From Actinobacteria bacterium OV320 (GTDB lineage Bacteria; Actinomycetota; Actinomycetes; Streptomycetales; Streptomycetaceae): DNA of 64,000 nucleotides. How positions within the stretch are numbered: position 1 is the first letter of the stretch; the number at the start of each line of letters is the position of its first letter. The stretch covers positions 248,001-312,000 of the forward strand of contig LJCX01000023.1 in NCBI GenBank assembly GCA_001298545.1, read 5' to 3'. Below are positions 24,617-34,203 of the stretch, one piece after another. The translations under genes were made by a program, and so were the position numbers. The notes below the pieces were generated by a model. It was given only the letters and a program-made list of their open reading frames with translations. It did not search any database and was not told where the DNA came from.

Positions 24617-25906
24617 GTGGGAACCAGCAGGAATGTTGAGAGGCGAACGATCCTGAAGGCCGCGGGGGCGACGGCGGCCACACTGGGCCTGGCCGCGACC
24701 ACGGGGTGCGGGGGAGGCGACGGGACGTCGGCGGACGGGACGGTCACGATCCGTTATGCCTGGTGGGGTGGCGAGCCGCGCACCATCGCCATCAAGAAGA
24801 CGATCGCGCTCTTCGAGAAGAAGTACCCGAAGATCAAGATCAAGCCCGAATTCACCGACTACGAGGCGTTCTGGGAGAAGTTCCAGACCCAGGCCTCCGG
24901 CGGGAATCCGCCGGACGTTTTCCAGAATGCGGTCGGCTTTCTGCGCAAGTACGACAAGCGCGGTGTTCTGATGGATCTCAAGGCGCAGGCGGACGCGGGG
25001 AACCTGAGCCTGGAGAACTTCCGCAACGGCGTACTGGCGAACGGTCAGGTCGACGGCAAGCAGATCGGCATTCCGGTCGGCGCCAACACCATGTCGCTCG
25101 TCATCGACCTCAAGGCCTTCAAGAACGCGGGCGTCGAGGCGAAGTTCGGGTGGACCTGGGACGAGTACTTCGCCGCGCTGCAGAAGATCCAGGACAAGCT
25201 GAAGATCGCCGGTGACACCGGCTACTTCAGCATCATGTACCTCTACGACCTGTACCTGCGTCAGAACGGCAAGGCCTTCTTCACCGACAGCGATCTCGGC
25301 TTCACCGAGGACGATGTGACGCAGTGGTGGACGGACGGCTACAAGCGCGTGAAGTCCGGGCTGGTCGCCGACCCGAAGAAGATCGAGCAGGTCAAGCCGA
25401 AGTCCGGTCTCTCGGCCGGCCTCGCCGCGTCCGAGTTCACCTGGGACAACTTCTCCATCCGTTACCAGGGCGAGGGCGAGTCGGACTACGGGCTCGCGCC
25501 GATCCCCACCACGGACGGCAAGGACACCGGCCAGTACCTCGGTTCGCTGATGCTGAGCGCCTTCTCCGGGACGAAGCACCCGAAGGAAGTGGCCCAGTTC
25601 ATCGACTTCATGGTCCACGACCCCGAGGTCGGCAAGATCATGGGCTACGACCGCGGCATCCTCTCCACCACCGAGCAGTACGACGCCTTCAAGCCGACCG
25701 ACCCCAACAACAAGGGCGTCTCGGCCTACGAGGACGAGGTCGCCAAGGCCGGCGTCCTCGGGAAGATCACCCCGCACCCGTCCGGCGCGGACGTCATCGA
25801 GGCGGCCTTCCTGCGGATCGGCGGTGAGGTCGCGCAGGGCAAGACCAAGCCGGCCGACGCCGCGAAGGCGCTGTTCAGCGAGGCCAAGGCCGCGTTCGCG
25901 GGCTGA
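24617..25906 (+). CDS. Sugar ABC transporter substrate-binding lipoprotein
   Basis: A 429-residue family-1 solute-binding protein. The N-terminus has a twin-arginine (ERRTILK, residues 8-14), a hydrophobic stretch and Cys31 in an imperfect lipobox (ATTGC), so it is probably an exported lipoprotein. VTIRYAWWGG opens the mature fold, with GGNPPDVFQN and SSMLSAFSG-like SLMLSAFSGTKHPKEVAQFIDFM later. The start is GTG with GGGGAGGG seven bases upstream. It is first in a plus-strand operon. By context (DUF624 protein and rhamnogalacturonan-lyase-like enzyme) its ligand may be an unsaturated pectin disaccharide; this is inference. Confidence 0.88.
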   Translation: MGTSRNVERRTILKAAGATAATLGLAATTGCGGGDGTSADGTVTIRYAWWGGEPRTIAIKKTIALFEKKYPKIKIKPEFTDYEAFWEKFQTQASGGNPPDVFQNAVGFLRKYDKRGVLMDLKAQADAGNLSLENFRNGVLANGQVDGKQIGIPVGANTMSLVIDLKAFKNAGVEAKFGWTWDEYFAALQKIQDKLKIAGDTGYFSIMYLYDLYLRQNGKAFFTDSDLGFTEDDVTQWWTDGYKRVKSGLVADPKKIEQVKPKSGLSAGLAASEFTWDNFSIRYQGEGESDYGLAPIPTTDGKDTGQYLGSLMLSAFSGTKHPKEVAQFIDFMVHDPEVGKIMGYDRGILSTTEQYDAFKPTDPNNKGVSAYEDEVAKAGVLGKITPHPSGADVIEAAFLRIGGEVAQGKTKPADAAKALFSEAKAAFAG

Positions 25907-25920
25907 GGGGACGTACCACC

Positions 25921-26877
25921 ATGACGCTCGTCAAGGAAGCGCCCGCGCGCCCGGCGAAGAAGCGGTCCGCCGCTCCTGTCGCCGGGCGGCGCGGGCGGCG
26001 CCGCGAGAACCTCGCCGGCTATCTCTTCATGTCGCCGTGGATCGCGGGTTTCCTGCTGCTCACGGCGGGGCCGATGATCGCGTCGCTGTACTACGCGTTC
26101 ACCAGCTACAACCTGTTCACGCCGCCCCGGTGGGTGGGGCTCGACAACTTCACGACGATGTTCCAGGACCCGCGCTGGCAGAAGTCGGTCGAGGTCACAC
26201 TGAAGTACGTCGTCGTGGCCACCCCGCTGAAGCTGCTTCTCGCGCTCGGAGTGGCGCTGCTGCTCGCGCAGAAGCGGCGCGGACAGGCCCTGTACCGGGC
26301 CGCGTTCTACATGCCGTCGCTGATCGGCGCCAGCGTCTCCGTGGGCTTCGTGTGGCGGGCGCTGTTCTCCGACGACGCCGTCGTGGACCGTACGCAGAAG
26401 ATCTTCGGACTCGACGTCGGCGGCTGGATCGGTAACCCGGACTATGTCCTGTACTCCCTGGTGGCCCTGAGCATCTGGCAGTTCGGTGCGCCGATGGTCA
26501 TCTTCCTGGCGGGGCTCAAGCAGGTGCCGCAGGAGCTGTACGAGGCCGCCGAGATGGACGGGGCCGGCCCCCTGCGGCGGTTCTGGAACATCACGCTGCC
26601 GATGATCTCCCCGGTGCTCTTCTTCAACGTGCTGCTGGAGTCCATCCACGCGTTCCAGGTGTTCGGCTCGGCGTACGTCGTCTCGGACACCCGGTGCGGA
26701 CCGGCCGACGCCACCCTCGTCTACACCTGTTACCTGTATCAGAAGGGCTTCAAGGAGGCGCAGATGGGCTTCGCCTCCGCGATGGCCTGGACGCTGGTGA
26801 TCGCGGTGGCGCTCGTCACGGCGGTCCTGTTCTGGTCGCAGAAGAAGTGGGTGCACTACGAGGAGGCCGCCAAGTGA
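25921..26877 (+). CDS. Sugar ABC transporter permease (MalF type)
   Basis: A 318-residue inner-membrane permease. Six helices are visible, starting LFMSPWIAGFLLLTAGPMIA and ending AWTLVIAVALVTAVLFW, and the cytoplasmic EAA loop that docks on the ATPase is EAAEMDGAGPLRRFWNITLP. An Arg-rich N-terminal tail precedes helix 1. It begins 14 bases after the binding-protein stop, with GAGGGGAC before it, and its stop overlaps the next gene (GTGA). No ATPase gene is in the operon; in Streptomyces a shared MsiK-type ATPase elsewhere usually serves such transporters. Confidence 0.9.
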   Translation: MTLVKEAPARPAKKRSAAPVAGRRGRRRENLAGYLFMSPWIAGFLLLTAGPMIASLYYAFTSYNLFTPPRWVGLDNFTTMFQDPRWQKSVEVTLKYVVVATPLKLLLALGVALLLAQKRRGQALYRAAFYMPSLIGASVSVGFVWRALFSDDAVVDRTQKIFGLDVGGWIGNPDYVLYSLVALSIWQFGAPMVIFLAGLKQVPQELYEAAEMDGAGPLRRFWNITLPMISPVLFFNVLLESIHAFQVFGSAYVVSDTRCGPADATLVYTCYLYQKGFKEAQMGFASAMAWTLVIAVALVTAVLFWSQKKWVHYEEAAK

Positions 26878-27749
26878 CCAGTGCCACCAGCCCCGCCGTG
26901 CGCCCCGCGCACGAGCGGCGGCGCATCGGATCCCTAGCCTGGCACGTGGGCGCGGTCCTGGTGCTCGCGGTCGTCCTCTACCCGGTCGTCTGGGTGCTCG
27001 GCGCCTCGTTCAAGCCGAGCAAGGACATCATCGCCAGCATCGACCTGCTGCCCACCGAGCCGGTCTGGGCGAACTTCTCCGGGCTCGCCGACGGCATCTC
27101 CGGCATCTCCATCACCAGCTTCTTCACCAACTCGCTGATGTACGCGGGCCTGGCCGTGGTCGGTGTGGTGCTCTCCAGCTCGCTGACGGCGTACGCCTTC
27201 GCCAAGATCCGGTTCGCGGGGCGGAACCTGCTGTTCACCCTGATGATCGGCACCCTGCTGCTGCCGTACCACGTGCTGCTCATCCCGCAGTACGTGCTGT
27301 TCCGCAACCTCGGCTACATCGACACACTGGTGCCGCTGGTCGCGGGCAAGTTCCTGGCCACGGAGGCGTTCTTCGTCTTCCTGATGGTGCAGTTCATGCG
27401 CGGGCTGCCGCGCGAGCTGGACGAGGCCGCCAAGCTCGACGGCTGCGGGCACCTGAGGACCTACTGGTCCATCGTGCTGCCGCTGAGCCGCCCGGCCATC
27501 ATCACCAGCGCCATCTTCACCTTCATCAACGCGTGGAACGACTTCATGGGGCCGTTGATCTATCTCAACACCCCTTCCAAGTACACCGTCTCGCTCGGCC
27601 TGATGATGTTCCGTGACCAAGAGGGCATCTCCAACTACGGCAGCATGATCGCGATGTCGCTGGTGGCGCTGGTGCCGGTCATCGCCTTCTTCATGGCCTT
27701 CCAGCGCTATCTCATCGACGGCATGGCGACCTCCGGACTGAAGGGCTGA
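26874..27749 (+). CDS. Sugar ABC transporter permease (MalG type)
   Basis: A 291-residue partner permease starting at a GTG that overlaps the previous stop. Helices include VGAVLVLAVVLYPVVWVLGA and SMIAMSLVALVPVIAFFMAF, with the typical post-helix-1 segment SFKPSKDIIA. The EAA loop is ELDEAAKLDGCGHLRTYWSI. It forms a heterodimer with the upstream permease. Ten bases separate it from the DUF624 gene. Confidence 0.9.
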   Translation: MTSATSPAVRPAHERRRIGSLAWHVGAVLVLAVVLYPVVWVLGASFKPSKDIIASIDLLPTEPVWANFSGLADGISGISITSFFTNSLMYAGLAVVGVVLSSSLTAYAFAKIRFAGRNLLFTLMIGTLLLPYHVLLIPQYVLFRNLGYIDTLVPLVAGKFLATEAFFVFLMVQFMRGLPRELDEAAKLDGCGHLRTYWSIVLPLSRPAIITSAIFTFINAWNDFMGPLIYLNTPSKYTVSLGLMMFRDQEGISNYGSMIAMSLVALVPVIAFFMAFQRYLIDGMATSGLKG

Positions 27750-27759
27750 GGCGGTCACC

Positions 27760-28359
27760 ATGGCGCAAGCTCGCGTGAAGGCCCGTTCCCGGCGCAGGGA
27801 GTCCGTGTTCGGCGAGCGCTTCGCGGTGTTCGCCGAGTGTCTGCTCACCGGGGTGTGGATCGCCGTGGCCTGTCTCGGGGTCGTCACCTACCCCGCGGCC
27901 TTCGCCGCCGGCGCCCGGCATCTGCGGCGCCGTACGTCCCATGAGGTCGGTGGCGGGCGGGAGTTCGTCGCGGACTTCCGGGCGGCCGTGCGCGGCGGGT
28001 GGCTCGTCGGGCTCGCCGGGTGGGCGGTGGCCGCCGCGGTCTGGGTGGACGTCCTGGCCGCGCGGGCCGGGATTCCCGGCGGGCCGCTCGTCGGGGCCGT
28101 CGGCATCCTCGCGCTGATCGGGCTCGCCGTGGCCCTGCTGCGGGCGGCGGCCGTCTGGGCTCCGGGTCGCACCTGGCGGGCGCTGCTCACGGAGGCCGGG
28201 CGGCGGACCGTGCTCGATCCGGCCGGTTCCTTCCTGATCGTCTGTGGGCTGGCGGTCGTCGTCCTGTCCGCCTGGCTCGTCGCGCCGTTGGCGGTCCCCG
28301 TCCTCGGGGCCGTCGCGGCGGCGGCCCTCGCCGTCGAGCAGCGGTACCGGCACCGCTGA
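27760..28359 (+). CDS. YesL/DUF624-type integral membrane protein
   Basis: A 199-residue protein with about five hydrophobic helices, for example LLTGVWIAVACLGVVTYPAA, LVGAVGILALIGLAVALL and LIVCGLAVVVLSAWLVAPL. The pattern and position (directly after a carbohydrate permease pair) match DUF624 proteins such as B. subtilis YesL, found in rhamnogalacturonan and oligosaccharide operons. Its role there is unknown; it may help transporter assembly. ATG follows GAGGCGG by six bases. Confidence 0.7.
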   Translation: MAQARVKARSRRRESVFGERFAVFAECLLTGVWIAVACLGVVTYPAAFAAGARHLRRRTSHEVGGGREFVADFRAAVRGGWLVGLAGWAVAAAVWVDVLAARAGIPGGPLVGAVGILALIGLAVALLRAAAVWAPGRTWRALLTEAGRRTVLDPAGSFLIVCGLAVVVLSAWLVAPLAVPVLGAVAAAALAVEQRYRHR

Positions 28360-28461
28360 CGGCCGTGCCCTCGCACCAGGCCGGCGCCGCGGGCGCCGCG
28401 CCTCTCTCTGTCATGCCCCTGACCACCCCTGCACCCGCACGGAAAGGAAAGGCTGCATCTC

Positions 28462-31197
28462 ATGTCTCCCATCCCCCGTAGGTCCCTCCTCAAGGCGGCC
28501 GCCGTCGCCGGAGCCGCCGCCCAGTTCAGCTGGGCCCTGGGCGCCAAGGACGCGCAGGCCGCGCCCGGAGCCGCCGCGGCCGACGCCGATCCCGTGACCC
28601 TGGACTGGCTGGAGGACGGCGGCCTCGGCGCCGCCCCCGGTTCCACGCTCGGCGTGCCCTGGCCCATGGGCACGTACCAGGAGGACCAGACCTTCGCGCT
28701 CACGGACGCCGACGGCAAGGACGTCCCCGTACAGTCCTGGCCGCTCGCCTACTGGCCGGACGGGTCGCTGAAGTGGACGGCGCACGCGGTCGGTTCGGGC
28801 TCCGGCAAGCTCACCCTCGCGGCCGGCGCCCCGGCAGCGCCCGCCAAGAAGGTCACCGTCGACAAGAGCGGCGGCACCATCGACGTGTCGACGGGCGTCA
28901 TCACCGCGAAGATCGGCAAGTCGGGCGCCACCCTCATCAAGTCCGTCACCCGTGGCTCCACCGAGATCGCCAAGAACGGCCGGCTGGTCCTGATCCGGCA
29001 GCCCGAGATCGAGGACGAGGACCAGGGCACCGTCAAGACCGAGCGCTTCGAGGGCGCCATCGACGGCGTCACCGTCGAGCAGAGCGGCCCGGTCCGCGCG
29101 GTCGTCCGCATCGACGGCAAACACCGCAAGGGCAGCCGCAGTTGGCTCCCGTTCTCCATCCGGCTGTACTTCTACGCGGGCGCCGACTCCTTCCGCATGG
29201 TGCACACCATCACCTACGACGGGAAGCAGGAGCCCGGCAAGGCGAGCGGCGACTTCATCCGGGGGCTGGGCGTCCGCTTCACCGTCCCGATGCGCGACGA
29301 GTCCTACGACCGCCACATCCGTATCGGCGGCGAGGGCACCGGTCTGCTGCGCGAGGCGGTCAAGGGCATCACCGGTCTGCGCCGTGACCCCGGCACGGCG
29401 GTGCAGGCGGCCCAGTACGCCGGCCAGAAGCTCCCCGACCCCGCCACCTGGGACCAGCGGGTCACCACCCGCCTCCAGTACATCCCCGAGTGGGGCGACT
29501 ACACCCTCTCCCAGCTGTCGGCGGACGGCTTCGCGCTGCGCAAGCGCACCAAGAAGGGCTACGGCTGGATCGGCGCCGGCGGCGGCAAGCGGGCCTCCGG
29601 CTTCGGATACGTCGGCGGGGCGAGCGGCGGCTTCTCGTTCGGCCTGCGGGACTTCTGGGAGAAGCACCCCGCCCAGCTCGACATCCGCGACGCGCACACC
29701 GACGAGGCCGAGGTCACCCTCTGGCTCTGGTCACCCGAGGCGCAGCCCATGGACCTGCGCTTCTACCACGACGGCATGGGCCAGGACACCTTCCCCGAAC
29801 AGCTCGAGGGCCTCAACATCACCTACGAGGACTACGAGCCCGGCTTCGGCACCCCCTACGGCATCGCCCGCACCTCCGAACTCCTCTTCTGGGCCAACGA
29901 GTCGACGCCCGCCCCGGAGAGACTCGCCGAACAGGTCGAGGCCGTACGGGTGCTGCCCCAGCTCGCCGCCCCGCCCAAGCAGCTCATCAAGGCCAAGGTG
30001 TTCGGCCCGGGCCTGTACGCCGAGCCGGACCGCTCCACTCCCGCCAAGGCGAAGATCGAGGACCACCTCGACTTCCTCTTCACCTACTACAAGGGCCAGG
30101 TGGAGCAGCGCCGTTGGTACGGCTTCTGGGACTACGGCGACATCATGCACACCTACGACACCGTCAGGCACCAGTGGCGGTACGACATCGGCGGCTACGC
30201 CTGGGACAACTCCGAGCTCTCACCGGACCTCTGGCTCTGGTTCGCCTATCTGCGCAGCGGCCGCGCGGACATCTTCCGCTTCGCCGAGGCGATGACCCGG
30301 CACACCGGCGAGGTCGACGTCTACCACCTCGGCCAGTGGGCGGGCCTGGGCACCCGGCACGGCGTGCAGCACTACGCCGACAGCGCCAAGCAGCAGCGCA
30401 TCGCCAACACCACCTACCGCCGCTACTACTACTTCCTCACCGCGGACGAACGCGTCGGCGACCTCATGCACGCCAACGTCGACTCCGACGAGACGTTCCT
30501 CGCCCTGGACCCGCTGCGCAAGATCCGCACCGAGCCGTACAGCCCCGACCGGCACGCCCTGTCGATCGGCTTCGGCACCGACTGGAGCGGTCTGGTGTCG
30601 GCGTGGCTCACCGAGTGGGAGCGCAAGGGCCCGAAGTGGGAGAAGGCGAAGGCCCGCGTCCTGTCCACCATGGAGACCATCGGCGCCCAGCCCAACGGCT
30701 TCGTGCAGGGCAGCGGCCTGTACGACCTCGACACCGGCAGGTTCGCGGTGGCCACGGCCCCGGTCGTCGGCGTCTCGCACCTGTCCGCCGTCTTCGGCCT
30801 CAACGAACTGTGCGCCGAGCTCATCCACCTGGTCGACATCCCGAAGTTCAAGGAGGCGTACCTCGACTACTGCCGCTACTTCAACGCCACCAAGGCGGAA
30901 CAGGCGGCGCGCTACGGCAGCAACTTCGGGACCCTGCTGCTCTTCCAGGGCCACTCGCGCCTCGACGCGTACGCCGCCGTCCAGACCGGGGACGAGGTGC
31001 TCGCCAAGCGGGCGTGGACGAAGTTCTACAGCTCCGACGGCTATATGGAGTCCTCGCCGTGGAAGACGGAGCCGCTGAGCGGCCCCGCCACCCTGGTCGC
31101 GGGCGGCGAGGCCGCCTGGGTGTCCACCAACGACACCGCCCTCTACGGCCTCGCCGCCATCGAGAACCTCGCCCTGCTCGGTGACAAGATGCCGTAG
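28462..31197 (+). CDS. Tat-exported exo-rhamnogalacturonan-lyase-like protein (YetA/PL26 type)
   Basis: A 911-residue secreted protein. A Tat signal (PRRSLLKAAA, residues 5-14) ends near AQAAPG. The mature start (PVTLDWLEDG, STLGVPWPMG, WPLAYWPDGSLKWTAHA) matches the RIFT-barrel domain of the PcRGLX/YetA family. A beta-sandwich region and a large alpha-toroid C-terminal half (about 500-911, with GFWDYGDIMHTYD and GGYAWDNSELSPDLWLWFAY) follow. Family members remove unsaturated galacturonyl-rhamnose from rhamnogalacturonan I ends. The length fits. It is last in the transporter operon. The family call rests on recollection of the pattern; a different polysaccharide substrate is possible. Confidence 0.7.
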   Translation: MSPIPRRSLLKAAAVAGAAAQFSWALGAKDAQAAPGAAAADADPVTLDWLEDGGLGAAPGSTLGVPWPMGTYQEDQTFALTDADGKDVPVQSWPLAYWPDGSLKWTAHAVGSGSGKLTLAAGAPAAPAKKVTVDKSGGTIDVSTGVITAKIGKSGATLIKSVTRGSTEIAKNGRLVLIRQPEIEDEDQGTVKTERFEGAIDGVTVEQSGPVRAVVRIDGKHRKGSRSWLPFSIRLYFYAGADSFRMVHTITYDGKQEPGKASGDFIRGLGVRFTVPMRDESYDRHIRIGGEGTGLLREAVKGITGLRRDPGTAVQAAQYAGQKLPDPATWDQRVTTRLQYIPEWGDYTLSQLSADGFALRKRTKKGYGWIGAGGGKRASGFGYVGGASGGFSFGLRDFWEKHPAQLDIRDAHTDEAEVTLWLWSPEAQPMDLRFYHDGMGQDTFPEQLEGLNITYEDYEPGFGTPYGIARTSELLFWANESTPAPERLAEQVEAVRVLPQLAAPPKQLIKAKVFGPGLYAEPDRSTPAKAKIEDHLDFLFTYYKGQVEQRRWYGFWDYGDIMHTYDTVRHQWRYDIGGYAWDNSELSPDLWLWFAYLRSGRADIFRFAEAMTRHTGEVDVYHLGQWAGLGTRHGVQHYADSAKQQRIANTTYRRYYYFLTADERVGDLMHANVDSDETFLALDPLRKIRTEPYSPDRHALSIGFGTDWSGLVSAWLTEWERKGPKWEKAKARVLSTMETIGAQPNGFVQGSGLYDLDTGRFAVATAPVVGVSHLSAVFGLNELCAELIHLVDIPKFKEAYLDYCRYFNATKAEQAARYGSNFGTLLLFQGHSRLDAYAAVQTGDEVLAKRAWTKFYSSDGYMESSPWKTEPLSGPATLVAGGEAAWVSTNDTALYGLAAIENLALLGDKMP

Positions 31198-31204
31198 CGC
31201 GCGG

Positions 31205-33604
31205 CTAGTTCATCCGCCCCAGGACCTCCCGCACCCGCCGGACATCGCGCAGCCGCTGCTCGTACGTCGCACCGAGCGCGAGCAGCAGCAGCCCGGCGAG
31301 GGCGGGAGGCACCCAGCGGGGGAGCGCGTCGGTCACCTGGACCAGGTACGGGGCGAGTTCGTGCAGCGTGACCAGGGCGAGCGCCGAGCCGCCCAGCACG
31401 AGCGGGGCCCGCAGCCGGTGCCGGGCGCCCAGCAGGGTGAGCAGCAGTCCGGCCGCGCCCAGCAGCAGCGGGCGCGTCCACTCGACGTCGTTCCAGGCCG
31501 TGGCGAGGCTCGGCAGGAGCGTCACGGTGAGACCGGGACCGTACGCCGTCCAGGACGACGCGGCCGGGTCGCGGCGCCGGCGCAGGGCTCCGACGAGCAG
31601 CGCCGGGACCGTGACCGGCAGCGTGTACGCCTCCGGGAGCCCCACCTGCCAGGCCGCCAGCCGGACCCACGAGGCCAGCACGAAGAGGGCGACGGCCGGG
31701 TAGCCGACGTCACGGCGGTCCGGCCGTACGGCCGTTCCGGCCGCGATCACCCCGCACAGGGACAGCACCAGGGCCAGCAGCGGCGGGTCGGCCACCGCGA
31801 GAGCGATGGCGACGAACCCGGCGACGGCCCCCGTCACCTCGACCGTCACCGTCGTCACGGGGTCGTCCAGCCGCGCCGCGAGCAGGGCCGCCGCCACCGG
31901 GACGACGAGCACCAGCAGCGCGACGATCTCCGGCCGCCAGCCGGCGGACGCGCCCACCGCGCAGGCCAGGGCCGTGGCCCAGCCCAGGGCGGCCGCCGCG
32001 CACACCGGCGCCGGCCGACCGCGCCACGCGGCCACCGCGAACACCACGGTCAGCGACGCGAGGACACCGAGGGTCGCCGGCTCGCCGGCCAGCGACAGGA
32101 AGGCGAGACCGAGGGAGGTGAGCAGGGCGAGCCCGGTGGCCGTCCGCGCGGCCGCACCCCGAAGCGCCGACCCTTGGAGCGACGGGACCAGGAGCGCCGG
32201 CACGGTGAGCCCCTGGATCAGCATGCCGACGAGGTAGGGAAGCTCCAGCGCCGTGGGCGTGACGAGCACCGCGGCCCAGGTCAGCGTCAGCGCGGCGGTC
32301 AGCGCCTGCGGGCGCCGCTCCTCGCCGCGGACCGCCGTGGCCAGGACCGCGGCGACCGTGAGGAGGACCAGCGGCACCGTGACGGCGTACGGCGGCCAGA
32401 AGGCGTCGACCGTCACCGCGGCACGGGCGTCGGCCGGGGCCCCGGCCCAGATGTGCCGCAGCCACGCCACCGGTCCCAGCAGCGTGACGCCCACGGCGGG
32501 CACCGCCCACAGCACCGCACCCGCCTGGACGACACCGGACGCCAGGACGACACCCCGGCGCACCGCCGCCGGGCCCCGCACGGCGGCCAACAGCGCGATT
32601 CCGCAGGCCAGACAGGCCGGCACCACCCAGTCACCGGGCAGCGACACCCGCAGGACACCGACCGGGCCGGCCACCGCACACAGGGCGGCGGTCGTCGCCA
32701 TCCCCGTCGCGAGCCCCGGCCGCGGCGCGAACCGGGCCACCCCCAGGGCGATCACCGCCGCCAGGAGGAGGAGCGCCGCCGCACGGGCGGCGGCGCTCGG
32801 ACCGGCCGCTCCCAGGGAGAGCAGACCGGCCGCCAGGACCCCCCAGCCGCCCGTGCCGAACGCGCACACCAGGGCGACGACACGCACCGGCCGCTCGGCC
32901 ACCCGCAGCGCGACCACCGCGTCGAACGCCGTCGTCAGCAGCACCGCGGCCGTGACCGTGAGCGGGCCGCCGCCGAGCGCGATCGTCCAGAGCCCCAGGG
33001 GGAGTTGGGCGACCGCCAGGGCGGCGGGGTGCGGCAGCCGCAGCGTGGCCGAGCCCGGCAGCGCGGCGAGCGCCGTGCCGTACGCCGCCCACAGCACCGC
33101 CAGCGCCGTCGAAGCCGCCGCCGCGTACGTCGCGGTGTCCGCCGCCGTGAACACGACCTCGTGCAGGGCGTAGGCGTCCAGCACGGTCAGCGCGAGGCCG
33201 AGGCCCGCCACCGACTCGGCGGTCGAACGCAGCCCCCGCCGCAGCAGTGCCACGGGCGCGCCGAGCACCGCCAGTGTGACCGCGCCCAGCACCAGGGAGC
33301 GGCCGGCGATCCCCAGGTGCCCCCAGCTGACCAGCGTGAACACCATCGCCGCGATGGTGAGCAGGATCCCGCCGAGCAGGAGGAGGACGTTCTGCACACC
33401 CGGGGCGGTGGCCTCGGGGCGGGCGCCAGGGCCGGGCTGCGCCGGCCGGCTCGGCCACACCGGCGGGGCCGGCTGCACGGCCTGCTGGAGCATCGTGATC
33501 AGCCAGGCGCGGCGGGCGAGCAACTGGGCCCGGCGGGCGTCCAGTTGCCGGAGCTCGCTGTCGAGGAAGCGCAGCTCCTCGGCCGGGGGCGGAAAATACG
33601 TCAT
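31205..33604 (-). CDS. Very large multi-pass membrane protein (SCO7613-like)
   Basis: A 799-residue protein. The N-terminus is a short coiled segment (AEELRFLDSELRQLDARRAQ) and a Pro/Ala linker. Beyond about residue 80 nearly the whole chain is hydrophobic, with more than 20 predicted helices (LLLLGGILLTIAAMVF onwards). It resembles actinobacterial membrane proteins annotated with an SCO7613 C-terminal domain; function unknown. The ATG at 33604 begins the protein-like sequence. Its stop lies only seven bases from the stop of the convergent lyase gene. No partner genes. Confidence 0.75.
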   Translation of the reverse strand: MTYFPPPAEELRFLDSELRQLDARRAQLLARRAWLITMLQQAVQPAPPVWPSRPAQPGPGARPEATAPGVQNVLLLLGGILLTIAAMVFTLVSWGHLGIAGRSLVLGAVTLAVLGAPVALLRRGLRSTAESVAGLGLALTVLDAYALHEVVFTAADTATYAAAASTALAVLWAAYGTALAALPGSATLRLPHPAALAVAQLPLGLWTIALGGGPLTVTAAVLLTTAFDAVVALRVAERPVRVVALVCAFGTGGWGVLAAGLLSLGAAGPSAAARAAALLLLAAVIALGVARFAPRPGLATGMATTAALCAVAGPVGVLRVSLPGDWVVPACLACGIALLAAVRGPAAVRRGVVLASGVVQAGAVLWAVPAVGVTLLGPVAWLRHIWAGAPADARAAVTVDAFWPPYAVTVPLVLLTVAAVLATAVRGEERRPQALTAALTLTWAAVLVTPTALELPYLVGMLIQGLTVPALLVPSLQGSALRGAAARTATGLALLTSLGLAFLSLAGEPATLGVLASLTVVFAVAAWRGRPAPVCAAAALGWATALACAVGASAGWRPEIVALLVLVVPVAAALLAARLDDPVTTVTVEVTGAVAGFVAIALAVADPPLLALVLSLCGVIAAGTAVRPDRRDVGYPAVALFVLASWVRLAAWQVGLPEAYTLPVTVPALLVGALRRRRDPAASSWTAYGPGLTVTLLPSLATAWNDVEWTRPLLLGAAGLLLTLLGARHRLRAPLVLGGSALALVTLHELAPYLVQVTDALPRWVPPALAGLLLLALGATYEQRLRDVRRVREVLGRMN

Positions 33605-33646
33605 GTGCCGCAGTGTGGTCCGCGTCACGCCCGACGGCATGAGCGC

Positions 33647-33666
33647 ACGTACTCAGAACGTACTCA
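33647..33666. repeat. Tandem ACGTACTCA repeat in a divergent promoter region
   Basis: Two copies of ACGTACTCA at an 11-base (one helical turn) period lie 43 bases upstream of the membrane-protein start and about 50 bases before the SRPBCC gene. A two-site operator is possible. Confidence 0.45.
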
Positions 33667-33717
33667 ATTGCCGTCGGCCCGGCCCCCGTGACGGCCCCGT
33701 GCGGGCACACTCGGCCC

Positions 33718-34164
33718 ATGGACTGGACCCGTTACCGCTTCCGCAGCCTGTGGGCTCTGCCCGCGCCGCCCGCCCGCGTGTACGACGCGCTGGAGCGGGC
33801 CGAGGACTACCCGCGCTGGTGGCGCCAGGTGCGCGAGGTGAACCAGGTCGACGCCGCGACCGGCGTGATCCGCGTCCGCTCCCTCCTCCCGTACGACCTG
33901 ACCTTCACCGCGCGCGAGGTGCGGCGCGACGCGGCGGCCGGGGTGCTGGAGATCGCGATGACCGGCGACATCGACGGCTGGGCGCGCTGGACGGTCACCG
34001 CCGCCGGCTCCGGCACCCTCGCCCGCTACGAGCAGGTGGTCCAGGTCAACAAGCCGCTGCTGCGGCGGTTCGCCGTCCCCGGCCGGCCGGTGTTCCGCCT
34101 CAACCACCGGCTGATGATGCGGGCCGGACGGCGCGGCCTGGCCGCGTACCTCGAAGCGGTTTGA
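33718..34164 (+). CDS. SRPBCC/polyketide-cyclase-like protein
   Basis: A 148-residue protein of the START-like ligand-binding fold: RFRSLWALPAPPARVYDALE at the start, YPRWWRQVREV, YDLTFTAREV, and a long C-terminal helix NHRLMMRAGRRGLAAYLE. Members bind hydrophobic ligands in a deep cavity; enzymatic activity is uncertain. The ATG at 33718 begins the family fold. CACACT seven bases before the ATG could be a -10 box of a leaderless message. It is followed by tRNA-Val copy 2. Confidence 0.75.
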   Translation: MDWTRYRFRSLWALPAPPARVYDALERAEDYPRWWRQVREVNQVDAATGVIRVRSLLPYDLTFTAREVRRDAAAGVLEIAMTGDIDGWARWTVTAAGSGTLARYEQVVQVNKPLLRRFAVPGRPVFRLNHRLMMRAGRRGLAAYLEAV

Positions 34165-34203
34165 AGGAAGCCCGCGAAGACCTGTATTGTTCGGTGCGTT
34201 CCC

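Noticed and set aside
31181..33691. Long plus-strand frame opposite the large membrane protein
   Set aside because: Its translation is Arg/Gln/Gly/Asp-rich low complexity, while the minus strand encodes regular hydrophobic helices with a proper start.
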